Origin: JBBECE01 sp040881985
Lineage (GTDB): Bacteria > Pseudomonadota > Alphaproteobacteria > Rhizobiales > Devosiaceae
Length of the DNA: 64,000 nucleotides
Direction of reading: 5' to 3'
Assembly: GCA_040881985.1 (NCBI GenBank)
Contig: JBBECE010000024.1
Coordinates: forward strand, 1-64,000
Shown here: positions 16,789-26,852 of the stretch, one piece after another
How the letters are laid out: each line of letters opens with the position of its first letter
Numbering within the stretch: the stretch's first letter is position 1
Position numbers and translations under genes: made by a program
The notes under the pieces: model-generated
What the model was told of the DNA's origin: nothing
The model's database searches: none
The model's input: the letters and a program-made list of their open reading frames with translations, nothing else

Positions 16789-17552
16789 CGGGTCAGCCGC
16801 CGCCAGTAGCGCCGGATCGGGGCGAGCATGCGGTTGCGGATGCTTCCGTCGCGCCGCTCGATCACCCAGCGCCGGCCGGCGAACCAATCGCGGACGAGAA
16901 AGGCGACGAGGGTGCCCAGCACCGCGCCGGCGATCGAGTCGGAGAGATAGTGCGCGCCGGTGACGATGCGGGACAGCGCGATCAGCGCGGCGATCGCGTA
17001 AACAAACCGGAGGCGCCGTCCGAAAAGCGCGACGAGCGCCACCGCCAGCGCGAAAGACGTGGTGGCGTGGCCCGACGGCAAGGCCTGCATCGTCCAGTCG
17101 AACGGCTGGATCGGCTGGAACCAGAGCGTGCCGAGTTCGTCAAGCTGGGTGGGGCGCGCGCGGCCGATGAGGCGCTTGAGGATCGCCGCCAGCAGCCCCG
17201 GCACGCCGACCGACAGGAAAACCAACCCCGCCATGGCGCCGAAGGATTTCGCGGCCCAGCGCGCGGCGAAGGCGAGCCGCCGAAAGCGCGTCAGCGCCAC
17301 CGTTCCCGCCCAGACGATGAAGGCCGGCACGAGTATCCAGCCGGATTCGCCCCATCCGGTGAGCCACCGGAAGAACGCCCGCTCGTCGTCGGGCCAAGCC
17401 ATCAGGGCGCGGGTGACCGGGGCGTCAAAAACCAGGGCCGTGAGCACGAAGAGGGCGAGCGCGGCAAGGGCGATTAACGCCCACCGGCGCCAGCGGCCGG
17501 CGCCCGCTCCGGCGAGCCCTTCCGGCCATTTCCAGCCCGGCGTTTCAACCAT
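16770..17552 (-). CDS. PAP2-family membrane phosphatase
   Basis: A 260-residue membrane protein with the complete PAP2 signature: KRLIGRARP (domain 1), PSGHATT (domain 2) and SRIVTGAHYLSD (domain 3), each next to predicted membrane helices. Members remove phosphate from lipid phosphates such as undecaprenyl pyrophosphate, phosphatidylglycerol phosphate or lipid A. The substrate here cannot be told. Its last 19 bases overlap the 3' end of metC on the opposite strand. Confidence 0.9.
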   Translation of the reverse strand: MVETPGWKWPEGLAGAGAGRWRRWALIALAALALFVLTALVFDAPVTRALMAWPDDERAFFRWLTGWGESGWILVPAFIVWAGTVALTRFRRLAFAARWAAKSFGAMAGLVFLSVGVPGLLAAILKRLIGRARPTQLDELGTLWFQPIQPFDWTMQALPSGHATTSFALAVALVALFGRRLRFVYAIAALIALSRIVTGAHYLSDSIAGAVLGTLVAFLVRDWFAGRRWVIERRDGSIRNRMLAPIRRYWRRLTRQDAAR

Positions 17553-17654
17553 GATGCGCCTTCGATTTCAGTGACTTGCGAGCGCCGGGCCGCCAGTAAC
17601 ACTTCTTGCCGCCGCCAACAAGAATGTGTAAGCCGGACCGGCGCCGCTTGGGAC

Positions 17655-17731
17655 CGGAGTATAGCTCAGCCTGGTAGAGCACTGGTTTTGGGAACCAGGG
17701 GTCGCAAGTTCGAATCTTGCTACTCCGACCA
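17655..17731 (+). tRNA. tRNA-Pro (UGG)
   Basis: A complete cloverleaf: acceptor CGGAGTA pairs with TACTCCG, the anticodon arm is CTGGT-TTTGGGA-ACCAG with anticodon TGG, the T-arm contains GTTCGAATC, and CCA is encoded at 17729-17731. Confidence 0.97.
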
Positions 17732-17761
17732 GCGGGCGAAGCGAGGGGGACGACCAATCCG

Positions 17762-18067
17762 ATGACCGCACGCATTTTCAAGCCGGCGCGAACCGCGATG
17801 CAGGCTGGGCGGGGCCAGACGAAGGATTGGGTGCTGGTGTACGAGCCTCAAAGCCCGCGCCGTCCGGAGCCGCTGATGGGCTACACTTCGACGGCCGACG
17901 CCCTCAGCCAGATCTCCCTGCGCTTCGAGACGCTCGAAGCGGCCGAAGCTTACGCCAAACGCGAAGGCATTGCTTATCGGGTGCAGAAGCCAAGCGAGCC
18001 AAAGGTGCAGCGCAACGCGTATGCCGACAATTTCCGGGTCGACCGCAAGACGCCCTGGACGCACTAG
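17762..18067 (+). CDS. NDUFS4-like complex I accessory protein
   Basis: A 101-residue protein of the ETC_C1_NDUFS4 family, the bacterial counterpart of the 18-kDa accessory subunit of NADH:ubiquinone oxidoreductase. It shows the family's ordered motifs: A-R-I-F-K-P at the start, WVLVYEP, EPLMGYTS, LRFETLEAAEAYA and AYADNF ending in PWTH. In alphaproteobacteria with mitochondria-like complex I it binds near the Fe-S arm. It follows tRNA-Pro(UGG) by 30 bp. The ATG at 17762 gives the conserved N-terminus. Confidence 0.93.
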   Translation: MTARIFKPARTAMQAGRGQTKDWVLVYEPQSPRRPEPLMGYTSTADALSQISLRFETLEAAEAYAKREGIAYRVQKPSEPKVQRNAYADNFRVDRKTPWTH

Positions 18068-18079
18068 GCCAACGGACGC

Positions 18080-19216
18080 TCAGACGTCGCTGAACTTCGT
18101 CCAGCGGCCGTTGTCCGAGGAAGATTTCACCGCCGCGGTAATGAATTCCATACCCTCGACCCCGTCCGCGAGGGTCGGAAGCATCTCTCCGCCCTTGCCA
18201 GAGCGGATCAGGGTGGCGAAGTCGCTGTAAAGCGTTGCGAAAGCTTCGAGATAGCCTTCCGGATGGCCGGGCGGAATGCGCACCGCCGCCCCTGCCGCGT
18301 CCGATCCGATCGGCGTGGCGCCGCCGCGGGTGATCAGCTGCCGCGGCTTGCCGAAAGGCGCGTACCACATCTTGTTGGGTTCGGCCTGTACCCATTCGAG
18401 GCCGCCCTTTTCGCCATAGACGCGCAGCGCCACGCCATTTTCATTGCCGGGCGAGACCTGGCTCGCCCACAGCATGCCGCGGGCGCCGCCTTCGAACCGC
18501 AAGAGGATGTTGACGTTGTCGTCGATTCGCCGTCCGGGGACAAAGGTCGTCAAATCCGCGGCGAGCTCGGCCAGCTTCAGGGCGGTGACGAACCGCGCCA
18601 GATTGTAGGCATGGGTGCCGATGTCGCCGATGCAGCCACCGGCGCCGGACTGCTCCGGATCGACGCGCCAGTTGGCCTGCTTGTTGTGAACCTCTTCGGT
18701 CAGCCAGTCCTGCGGGTACTCGGCCTGGACGACGCGGATTTTGCCGAGCTCGCCCGCCGCGACCATGGCGCGGGCCTGCCGCATGAGAGGATAGCCGGTG
18801 TAATTGTGGGTGAGGAGGAATTTTGCCTTCGAGGCCTTGGCGGCCGAGGCCAGCGCGCGTGCGTCCGCGAGGGTTGAGGTCAGCGGCTTGTCGCAAATGA
18901 CGTGAATACCCGCCTCGAGAAACGCCTTGGCCACCGGGAAATGCACATTGTTGGGCGTGACGATCGAGACGGCGTCGATGCCGTCGTCGCGCTTCGCCTC
19001 GGCATTCGCCATGTCGCGGTAGTCGGTGTAGGCGCGCTCGGGCGCGATACCGAGATCGGCGGCGGAGGCGCGCGCCACGTCCGGCCGCGACGACAGTGCG
19101 CCGGCGACGAGGTCGTAGTGGCCGTCGAGGCGCGCCGCAATGCGGTGGACGGCGCCGATGAAGGCGTCCCGGCCGCCACCGACCATGCCAAGGCGCAGTT
19201 TGCGTGGCGCCGCCAT
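18080..19216 (-). CDS. Gfo/Idh/MocA family oxidoreductase
   Basis: A 378-residue NAD(P)-dependent sugar or polyol dehydrogenase. The N-terminal Rossmann domain begins LRLGMVGGGRDAFIG; the usual EKP motif appears as DKPLT, whose lysine contacts substrate and cofactor. The C-terminal domain has GGCIGDIGTHAYNLARF, carrying the catalytic Asp and His. It is the last gene of the sugar operon, 10 bp after a TIM-barrel isomerase. In such loci these enzymes oxidise a sugar hydroxyl, often at C3 of a glucoside, or act on inositols; the substrate is not evident. Confidence 0.92.
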   Translation of the reverse strand: MAAPRKLRLGMVGGGRDAFIGAVHRIAARLDGHYDLVAGALSSRPDVARASAADLGIAPERAYTDYRDMANAEAKRDDGIDAVSIVTPNNVHFPVAKAFLEAGIHVICDKPLTSTLADARALASAAKASKAKFLLTHNYTGYPLMRQARAMVAAGELGKIRVVQAEYPQDWLTEEVHNKQANWRVDPEQSGAGGCIGDIGTHAYNLARFVTALKLAELAADLTTFVPGRRIDDNVNILLRFEGGARGMLWASQVSPGNENGVALRVYGEKGGLEWVQAEPNKMWYAPFGKPRQLITRGGATPIGSDAAGAAVRIPPGHPEGYLEAFATLYSDFATLIRSGKGGEMLPTLADGVEGMEFITAAVKSSSDNGRWTKFSDV

Positions 19217-19226
19217 GATCTCGCCC

Positions 19227-20282
19227 TCAACCCAGTCCCAAAATCTTGCGGTTCAACTTGTCATCGGTGCCCGAGGCGGCAAAATCGTCGAAGGCGCGTT
19301 CGGTCACACGGATGATGTGGTCGGCGATGAAGGGCGCGCCCTCGCGGGCGCCGTCCTCGGGATGCTTCAGGGCGCATTCCCATTCGAGTACAGCCCAGCC
19401 GTCGAAATCGTGCTGGGTGAGCTTGGAAAAGACCGAGGCGAAATCGACCTGGCCGTCGCCCGGCGAGCGGAATCGCCCCGCCCGATTGACCCAGGACTGA
19501 TAGCCGCCATAGACGCCTTGTCTCCCGGTCGGATTGAACTCGGCATCCTTGACGTGGAAGAGCTTGATGCGCTCGTGGTAGATGTCGATATAGTCAATAT
19601 AATCAAGACATTGCAGGACAAAGTGGCTGGGGTCATAAAGAATGTTGCAGCGGGGGTGATTGGCGACCCGCTCGAGGAACATCTCGAAGGTGACCCCGTC
19701 GTGCAGATCCTCGCCGGGATGAATTTCAAAGGCGAGATCGACGCCGACTTCGTCGAACTTGTTGAGGATCGGCGTCCAGCGCCTGGCCAGTTCGTCGAAG
19801 GCGGCCTCGACCAGCCCGGCGGGACGCTGCGGCCACGGATACATGTAGGGCCATGCCAGCGCGCCCGAAAACGTCGCGTGGGCGGTCAGACCGAGGTTCT
19901 TTGAGGCGTCGGCGGCCAGCATCATCTGCTTCACGGCCCATTCCTGGCGCGCCTTCGGGTTGCCGCGGACGCTCGGGGCGGCGAAGCCGTCGAAGACCAT
20001 GTCATAGGCGGGATGAACCGCGACCAGCTGACCTTGCAGATGAGTGGTCAACTCTGTGATCTTGATGCCATTCGAGGCCGCGATGCCCGCGACTTCGTCG
20101 CAATAGGTTTTGGAGGCGGCCGCCTTTGCCAGATCGAAGAGCCGCGAGTCCCAGCTCGGAATCTGCAAGCCCTTGTAGCCGAGCCCTGCGGCCCATTTGC
20201 AGATCGCGCCCCAGGAATTGAACGGCGGCTGGTCACCGGCGAACTGTCCGAGGAACAGCGCCGGGCCCTTGATCGTTTTCAT
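19227..20282 (-). CDS. sugar phosphate isomerase/epimerase-like TIM barrel
   Basis: A 351-residue AP_endonuc_2 (xylose isomerase-like) protein. Four likely divalent-metal ligands are visible in order: Glu in LAFEIHPGED, Asp in ILYDPSHF, His in LFHVKDAEF and Glu in VLEWECALK. Members include hydroxypyruvate isomerases, inosose dehydratases, sugar epimerases and 3-keto-glycoside lyases. A strong GGAGGA precedes ATG 20280-20282. Together with the neighbouring oxidoreductases it suggests an oxidise-then-isomerise or eliminate route for an imported carbohydrate. Confidence 0.9.
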   Translation of the reverse strand: MKTIKGPALFLGQFAGDQPPFNSWGAICKWAAGLGYKGLQIPSWDSRLFDLAKAAASKTYCDEVAGIAASNGIKITELTTHLQGQLVAVHPAYDMVFDGFAAPSVRGNPKARQEWAVKQMMLAADASKNLGLTAHATFSGALAWPYMYPWPQRPAGLVEAAFDELARRWTPILNKFDEVGVDLAFEIHPGEDLHDGVTFEMFLERVANHPRCNILYDPSHFVLQCLDYIDYIDIYHERIKLFHVKDAEFNPTGRQGVYGGYQSWVNRAGRFRSPGDGQVDFASVFSKLTQHDFDGWAVLEWECALKHPEDGAREGAPFIADHIIRVTERAFDDFAASGTDDKLNRKILGLG

Positions 20283-20319
20283 GGTCCTCCTTCCAGCCCG
20301 TTCGATCGGGCCCTGGTAG

Positions 20320-21486
20320 CTAGTTCGCCGCGACCCGCCTCGGGGCGGGGCTCCGCATCATCGCTCGGGCTTCGGCGGGCGTCAGTAGCGCCGGCTGGTC
20401 GCAGGTCGTCGACAGCTCGACGAACTCGCCAGTCTCGCCCGACTTCAGGATCGAGGTCATGATGTCGACCGCATGCAGCGAGGTCTCGAGCGAACAACGC
20501 GGCTTGCGGCCCTGCTCGATGGCGCGGACCAGATCGACAAGGCCGGCGGTGCGGTAATTGGCGAGCATCGAGCCGTTGTCCCGCTGCTGATTTGGCACGC
20601 CGAGCGGATGATCCCAAACTTTCAGCGTCTCGAGCTTGCCGTCCTTGTCGCCGAACACCACGTCGCCGGAGAAGAAATTCGGGTCGGGCACGAAGAGCGT
20701 CCCCTCGGAGCCATAGAGCTCCATGTTGTGGTGGCCGTGGGCGAAGACATCCCAGCTGGCGCCGAGCGTGATAATGGCGCTGCTCTCGAATTCGATCAGC
20801 GCGTGGATGGTGGTCGGGGTCTCGACCTTCACCGTCTCGCCGGCGCGCGGCTTGCTGGAGATCAGCCGCTCATTGCGGGGCACCGCGCTTAGCGCGGCGA
20901 CACGCCTGGCCGGACCGAGCAGGTTGATGAGATTGGCGACATAGTAGGGTCCGATGTCGAGGATTGGCCCGCCGCCCGGCTTGTAGAAGAAGTCGGGATT
21001 GGGGTGCCAGTGCTCCATGCCCTTGTTCATCACGTGGCAGGTACCGTGGGTGACGCGGCCGATCTTGCCGTCGTCGATCAGTTTGCGGGCGAATTGGTGC
21101 GAGCCGCCGAGGAAAGTGTCCGGAGCGCAGCCGACCTCGGTGCCGGCTTCCTTTGCGGCCTTGCGCAGCTTTTTGCCCTGCTTGAGTGTCAGGCAAAGCG
21201 GCTTTTCGGAATAGGCGTGCTTGCCGGCCTCGACGATCGCAGCCGTCACCTCGTAGTGGGCGGCGGGAATCGTCAGGTTGAGGACGATATCGATGTCCTT
21301 CGACTTCAGCAGCTTCTTCACGGTGCGCGCCTCGATGCCGTATTCGACGGCGCGCGACTTCGCCGCTTCCGGCATGATATCGGCGATGGCGCGGATTTCG
21401 ACGCGGTCGAAAAGCGCCGCGAGCCTCAGATATTGCTGCGAAATGTCGCCGGCGCCGATAACGCCGATGCCGTAGGTCTTGGCCAT
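20320..21486 (-). CDS. Gfo/Idh/MocA family oxidoreductase
   Basis: A 388-residue oxidoreductase different from its neighbour at 18080. It has the Rossmann start YGIGVIGAGDISQQYL, the canonical EKPL motif (SEKPLCLTL) and GGGPILDIGPYYVANLINLLGPA in the C-terminal domain. The latter has Tyr-Tyr where many family members carry the catalytic His after the Asp, as in the YteT/AlgI-like subgroup. It lies three bases after the upstream TIM-barrel gene, so translation is probably coupled. Two distinct dehydrogenases in one operon imply two redox steps or a reversible oxidation pair. Confidence 0.92.
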   Translation of the reverse strand: MAKTYGIGVIGAGDISQQYLRLAALFDRVEIRAIADIMPEAAKSRAVEYGIEARTVKKLLKSKDIDIVLNLTIPAAHYEVTAAIVEAGKHAYSEKPLCLTLKQGKKLRKAAKEAGTEVGCAPDTFLGGSHQFARKLIDDGKIGRVTHGTCHVMNKGMEHWHPNPDFFYKPGGGPILDIGPYYVANLINLLGPARRVAALSAVPRNERLISSKPRAGETVKVETPTTIHALIEFESSAIITLGASWDVFAHGHHNMELYGSEGTLFVPDPNFFSGDVVFGDKDGKLETLKVWDHPLGVPNQQRDNGSMLANYRTAGLVDLVRAIEQGRKPRCSLETSLHAVDIMTSILKSGETGEFVELSTTCDQPALLTPAEARAMMRSPAPRRVAAN

Positions 21487-21489
21487 GCC

Positions 21490-22248
21490 CTAATACCCCA
21501 TTGCCCTCAGGGACTTGAGCGAGCGCTCTGCAAACCGCCGCGGGTCCGAGGGATTGTCGTGTTCCATGACGAAGTATTTGCACTTGGTTTTGGTAGTGAG
21601 CGTCTTCATCAGCGCGGCCCAGTTGAGCGTGCCGTGACCGACGTCGGCCCAGCCGTCCTCGTCCTTCGCTTCGCCCGCCGGGGCGACGTCTTTGACATGC
21701 ACGGCGGTCAGCCGGTCGGCGAATTTTTCGATCCAGCGGAGCGGGTCCTGGCCGGCAATCTTGATCCAGGCGACATCGGCCTCCCATTGCAGGGAAGGCG
21801 AGCCGCCGAGGATGAGATCGAGCGGCATGGCGCCCGAGGCGGTCGCCTTGAATTCGAAGTCGTGATTGTGCCAGCCGAAACCGACGCCGTGACGCGCATA
21901 GGAATCGACCAGTTTGGCGAGTTTGGCGCCAAACGCCTTCCATTCGGCATCGCCGCCGGAACGCTGATCGGCGGGTGGCGCCGGGCAATAGATCACTTTG
22001 ATGCCGAGGGTCGCGCAAATCTTCGCGGCCGCCGCGACATCCTCGAGCTGGGCGAGGCCGATATGGGCGGTCGGCATGGTCAGCCCGAGCGAGTCGAGTT
22101 CGCGGCGCAGGGCGGCGAGATCGGCGCCCGCGTAAAGCCCGCCATAGCCCTCGACCTGGGTGTAGCCGAGCTTGGCGAGGGAGCGCAGATGATCGCCGAG
22201 CGGCGGGGAGTTTCGCGCGCTGTAAAGCTGATAGGAAAGGTCGAGCAT
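21490..22248 (-). CDS. sugar phosphate isomerase/epimerase-like TIM barrel
   Basis: A 252-residue xylose isomerase-like TIM barrel, shorter than the one at 19227. Metal-ligand motifs are visible in GFGWHNHDFEF, LQWEADVAWI, AVHVKDVAP and FVMEHDNPSDP. The HNHDFEF motif is typical of the IolE/hydroxypyruvate isomerase-like group. It sits between the ABC ATPase gene and an oxidoreductase on the same strand. The substrate is unknown. Confidence 0.9.
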   Translation of the reverse strand: MLDLSYQLYSARNSPPLGDHLRSLAKLGYTQVEGYGGLYAGADLAALRRELDSLGLTMPTAHIGLAQLEDVAAAAKICATLGIKVIYCPAPPADQRSGGDAEWKAFGAKLAKLVDSYARHGVGFGWHNHDFEFKATASGAMPLDLILGGSPSLQWEADVAWIKIAGQDPLRWIEKFADRLTAVHVKDVAPAGEAKDEDGWADVGHGTLNWAALMKTLTTKTKCKYFVMEHDNPSDPRRFAERSLKSLRAMGY

Positions 22249-22284
22249 GGGTCTCTACCGAAGGAAGTTGGTTCGATCCGGCGC

Positions 22285-23373
<1,089 letters not shown>

Positions 23374-23377
23374 GTTG

Positions 23378-24322
23378 CTAACCCTTCACCGCACCAGCGG
23401 CGATGCCGCGGACGAACAATCTTCCAGAGACGAAATAGATGACCAGCGGCACCAGACCCGTAATGATCGTGGCCGCCATGTTGACGTTGTATTCCTTGGT
23501 TCCCTGCACCGAATTGACGATGTTGTTGAGCTGCACCGTCATCGGGTAGTTCTCCGGCTTGGTGTAGATGACGCCGAACAGGAAGTCGTTCCAGATGCCG
23601 GTGACCTGCAGGATGATCGCCACGACGAAAATCGGCAGCGACATCGGCACCATGATCTTGAAGTAGATGCCCCAGAACCCGGCGCCGTCGACGCGGGCCG
23701 CCTTGAACAGTTCCTCGGGCAGCGAGGTGAAATAGTTGCGGAACAGCAGCGTCAGGATCGGCATGCCGAAGATGGTGTGGACGAGGATCAACCCCTCGAG
23801 CTTGGTGTAGAGGTTCATCTCCCGCAGGATGATGACGATCGGGTAGATCATCACCTGATAGGGAACGAAGGCGCCGAAGATCAGGATGGTGAAGAAGACA
23901 TCGGCGCCCTTGAACTTCCAGAAGGCCAGCACGTAACCGTTGAGCGAGGCGACAACGATCGAAACGATGACCGAAGGGACGGTGATCTTCACCGAGTTCC
24001 AGAAGCCGCGGCTCAGTCCGTCGCAATTGAGACCGGTGCAGGCTTCCGCCCAGGCCTTGATCCAGGGCTGGAATGAAATGCTGTTCGGCAGCTCGAAGGT
24101 GTTGCCGAAGCGAATCTGCGCCATGTCCTTCACCGACGTGATGATCATCACGTACAGCGGCAGCAGGTAATAGAGCGAGACGAGGATCAGGGTGCCGTAA
24201 ACGAAGATATTGCGGCGCGAGAAGGCTGGCTTTGGGCGTGGTCCGCGCGCGCTTTCAGCGGTGATCGCGGTTCCGGACAGTCCGGTCAGGTCCCCCGAAG
24301 TCTTCATCGCGGTCTCAGACAT
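23378..24322 (-). CDS. carbohydrate ABC transporter permease, MalG type
   Basis: A 314-residue inner-membrane permease of the CUT1 class with six predicted helices after a basic N-terminal tail. The coupling loop EELFKAARVDGAGFWGIYFKIMVPMSLP is the MalG-type EAA motif. The upstream TTG at 24346 is in frame, but ATG 24320-24322 behind a G-rich stretch overlaps the end of the MalF-like gene by 8 bp, as expected for a coupled pair. Confidence 0.92.
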   Translation of the reverse strand: MSETAMKTSGDLTGLSGTAITAESARGPRPKPAFSRRNIFVYGTLILVSLYYLLPLYVMIITSVKDMAQIRFGNTFELPNSISFQPWIKAWAEACTGLNCDGLSRGFWNSVKITVPSVIVSIVVASLNGYVLAFWKFKGADVFFTILIFGAFVPYQVMIYPIVIILREMNLYTKLEGLILVHTIFGMPILTLLFRNYFTSLPEELFKAARVDGAGFWGIYFKIMVPMSLPIFVVAIILQVTGIWNDFLFGVIYTKPENYPMTVQLNNIVNSVQGTKEYNVNMAATIITGLVPLVIYFVSGRLFVRGIAAGAVKG

Positions 24323-25253
24323 TTTTCCGGCGCCCCCCGAACTCAAGATATGCCCACGGAATCACAATCACCAACACCGACAGCAGCATGATCGTCGAGG
24401 CGGCGAAGCCCTGGGCCAGGTTCTGGTTGAGGAACATCAGGTCATAAACGTACTTCGCGGGAACTTCCGAAGCGAGGCCCGGACCACCATTGGTCTGGGC
24501 GACAACAAGGTCGTAGATGCGCACGATGCCCGAAGTGATCAGGACGAGCGTCGTCACGAACGTCGGCCGCATCATCGGAATCACGATGAATAGATAAGTT
24601 TTCCACAGCGGGATGCCGTCGACGCGGGCGGCTTTCCAGATGTCGTCATCGATGCCGCGCAGCCCGGAGAGCATCAACACCATCACCAGGCCGGTGCCCT
24701 GCCAGAGTCCGGCGATCAGGATGCCGTACATGACGATGTCGGCATTGTAGAGCGGGTCGAAGGTGAAGCCTTCCCATCCGAAATCGCGAACGACTTTCTG
24801 GATTCCGAATTCGGGGTTGAGTATCCACTGCCACACCAGTCCGGTGACGATGAAGCTGAGCGCGAAGGGGTAGAGCATGATGGAGCGGAAGGTGTTTTCG
24901 AAGCGGATTTTCTGGTCCATCAGCGCCGCGAGACAGAAACCAATCACCAGCGAAAAGACGATGCTGCAGATTCCGTAGAGCGCGAGGTGCTCGATCGAGA
25001 GAATCCAGCGCCTGGTGGACCAGAGGCGCTCGTATTGATCGAAGCCGACGAACTGCAGCTTCGGCAAGAGCTTTGAATTGGTGAAGGAGTGAACGATCGT
25101 CCAGATGGTGCAGCCGAAGAAGATCACCGTGGCAACGCCCACCATCGGGATCGAGGCAATCTTGGCGCTCATGTTGCGCAGAATGCGGGGAGTCGGCCGC
25201 ACCTCGGGCTCGTCGAGGGGATGTGCCGTGTCCTGCACCGCGTTCTGAACCAT
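24315..25253 (-). CDS. carbohydrate ABC transporter permease, MalF type
   Basis: A 312-residue CUT1 permease. The EAA-type motif is DDIWKAARVDGIPLWKTYLFIVIPMMRP, and there are six predicted membrane segments starting near SIPMVGVATVIFFGCTIWTI. ATG 25251-25253 follows a strong GGGGGAGG. It pairs with the MalG-type permease encoded after an 8-bp overlap. Confidence 0.93.
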   Translation of the reverse strand: MVQNAVQDTAHPLDEPEVRPTPRILRNMSAKIASIPMVGVATVIFFGCTIWTIVHSFTNSKLLPKLQFVGFDQYERLWSTRRWILSIEHLALYGICSIVFSLVIGFCLAALMDQKIRFENTFRSIMLYPFALSFIVTGLVWQWILNPEFGIQKVVRDFGWEGFTFDPLYNADIVMYGILIAGLWQGTGLVMVLMLSGLRGIDDDIWKAARVDGIPLWKTYLFIVIPMMRPTFVTTLVLITSGIVRIYDLVVAQTNGGPGLASEVPAKYVYDLMFLNQNLAQGFAASTIMLLSVLVIVIPWAYLEFGGRRKNV

Positions 25254-25345
25254 TGACCTCCCCCCTGGACGCCCGCAGCTCCGGCAGGCGCTCCTTCGGC
25301 AGCGCTTGGCGCGCGCCTCAGTCGGACTGGACTGAATTAGAAAAT

Positions 25346-25377
25346 GCTACCGGCCTGAGATTAGGCAGGCCGGTAGC
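25346..25377 (-). terminator. strong stem-loop after the sugar-binding protein gene
   Basis: GCTACCGGCCTG and CAGGCCGGTAGC make a perfect 12-bp stem with an 8-base loop between the binding-protein gene and the permease genes. On the minus strand it is followed by ATTTTCTAA, a weak U-run. It probably limits read-through so that the binding protein is made in excess; this is inferred from position. Confidence 0.75.
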
Positions 25378-25400
25378 ACGGGATTGCTTAGAGCAATCGC

Positions 25401-26633
25401 TTACTCGACCGAGGCGATCACCGCGGCATAGTTCGCCTGCACTTGCGCCGGCGTAATGCTGGTGTCGTTCCAGAACTCGACCAACAGCGAGTTGAGCTGC
25501 TCGGCCGCGTCCGGCGGCATGACCATGGTGCCGGCCGGCAGGATATTGCCGGCAGCCAGAATCGCCAGACCCTTCTTCATGCAGTCGTCGGCGGTGGACA
25601 TGTCGATGTCGCCACGGATCGGCAGCGAGCCCTTTGCCAGGTTGAACGCAACCTGGACCGACGGCGAGACCAAGAGCGCGGCAAGGCGCTTCTGGGCAGC
25701 GGTGATTTCCGGATCGTCGTTGAGCGGGAAGTAGAACGCGTCGCCGCCGGTGTCGAGGATCTCCTGCACGCCGAGACCGGGCAGGCAGGTGTAGTCGACG
25801 CCCGAGACCTGATTGGCGACCGAGAATTCACCACGCGCCCAGTCGCCCATGATCTGCCCGCCAGCCTGGCCGGTGATCACGAGATTGGTTGCCTGGTTCC
25901 AGTCCTGAACGTTCGAGCCCGCCGAAAGCGCGCGCGCATCGCCGAAAGCCTCGAAGACCTTTGCGGCATCGGCACCGGCAGCGGCGACCTCGTCGTGGTC
26001 GACGTTGATCGCCGTCCACAACTCGACGCCACCGAGCGCAACCAGCAAGACGCTGAACGCACCACCGGTCTGCCAGGGCTGCTGACCCATGGCCAGCGGG
26101 ATCTTGCCGGCCGCTTCAAGCGCGGGCGCGGAGGCAACGAACTCGTCCCAATTGGCCGGGACGGCCACGCCTGCATCGGCATACGCCTTGTTGCTGAGCC
26201 AGATCCATTGCCACGAGTGAATGTTGACAGGCGCACAATAGATGCGACCGTCGATCGTGCAAGCGTCGAGCAGCCCGATCGGATGGATGATATCGCGCCA
26301 GCCTTCGGCTTCGGCGACGTCGGTGATGTCGAGCATCAACCCGGCTTCGACGAGTTCGATGGCCTGCAGGCCGTGGTTGAGCTGGGTTGCGCCCATCGGG
26401 TCGCCGCCGATAATGCGGCTGATAATGATGGGGCGGGCAACGCCGCCGGAACCGGCGATCGCGCCGTCGATCCAATGGTCGCCGGACGCGTCGAGAGCCT
26501 TGGCGAATTCGGCGACCGCAGCCGCCTCACCGCCAGAAGTCCACCAGTGAGTCACTTCGAGGTCGGTCGCAAAAGCGGCCGTACCAAACATGAGCGCGGA
26601 CGCCGTACCGGCGGCCACAGCAAACTTGTTCAT
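25401..26633 (-). CDS. carbohydrate ABC transporter substrate-binding protein
   Basis: A 410-residue SBP_bac_1 family protein with signal peptide MNKFAVAAGTASALMFGTAAFA. The mature start LEVTHWWTSGGEAAAVAEFA is characteristic of the glucose/mannose-type binding proteins in CUT1 systems, and several Trp residues (SWQWIWLS, QQPWQTGG) could stack on sugar rings. ATG 26631-26633 lies after GGGAGGAA. The frame stays open upstream through the promoter region, which is not coding. It is the first gene of the operon and is probably controlled by the divergent LacI protein. Confidence 0.94.
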   Translation of the reverse strand: MNKFAVAAGTASALMFGTAAFATDLEVTHWWTSGGEAAAVAEFAKALDASGDHWIDGAIAGSGGVARPIIISRIIGGDPMGATQLNHGLQAIELVEAGLMLDITDVAEAEGWRDIIHPIGLLDACTIDGRIYCAPVNIHSWQWIWLSNKAYADAGVAVPANWDEFVASAPALEAAGKIPLAMGQQPWQTGGAFSVLLVALGGVELWTAINVDHDEVAAAGADAAKVFEAFGDARALSAGSNVQDWNQATNLVITGQAGGQIMGDWARGEFSVANQVSGVDYTCLPGLGVQEILDTGGDAFYFPLNDDPEITAAQKRLAALLVSPSVQVAFNLAKGSLPIRGDIDMSTADDCMKKGLAILAAGNILPAGTMVMPPDAAEQLNSLLVEFWNDTSITPAQVQANYAAVIASVE

Positions 26634-26716
26634 TTCGTTCCTCCCAACGTTTCGGAGAGCGTTGCACTCTCCGGGACCGGTCCGCGAAAAGGTTTGTGCC
26701 CCATCCGCCGGCCGAG

Positions 26717-26730
26717 TGTAATCGATTACA
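26717..26730. promoter_or_regulatory. LacI-family operator candidate
   Basis: TGTAATCGATTACA is a perfect 14-bp palindrome with the central CG step typical of LacI-family operators. It lies in the 219-bp region between the divergent binding-protein and LacI genes, 84 bp before the binding-protein start codon and 123 bp before lacI. Confidence 0.75.
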
Positions 26731-26852
26731 GTGCCGCATAGCGCGGCGCGCGCAAACGATGCCGGAGTTTCTTGCACACGTTGCGCTTGTGTCAAGTTGG
26801 ATTTAGAACTTTTTGCACATTGCCGGGTGCCAGTTAACGCGCGAGGGGCGTT

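Noticed and set aside
15376..16887. Extension of the AapJ frame to 842 codons, suggesting a fusion
   Set aside because: The extension is antisense to metC, and a clear signal peptide start with a ribosome binding site lies at 15375.
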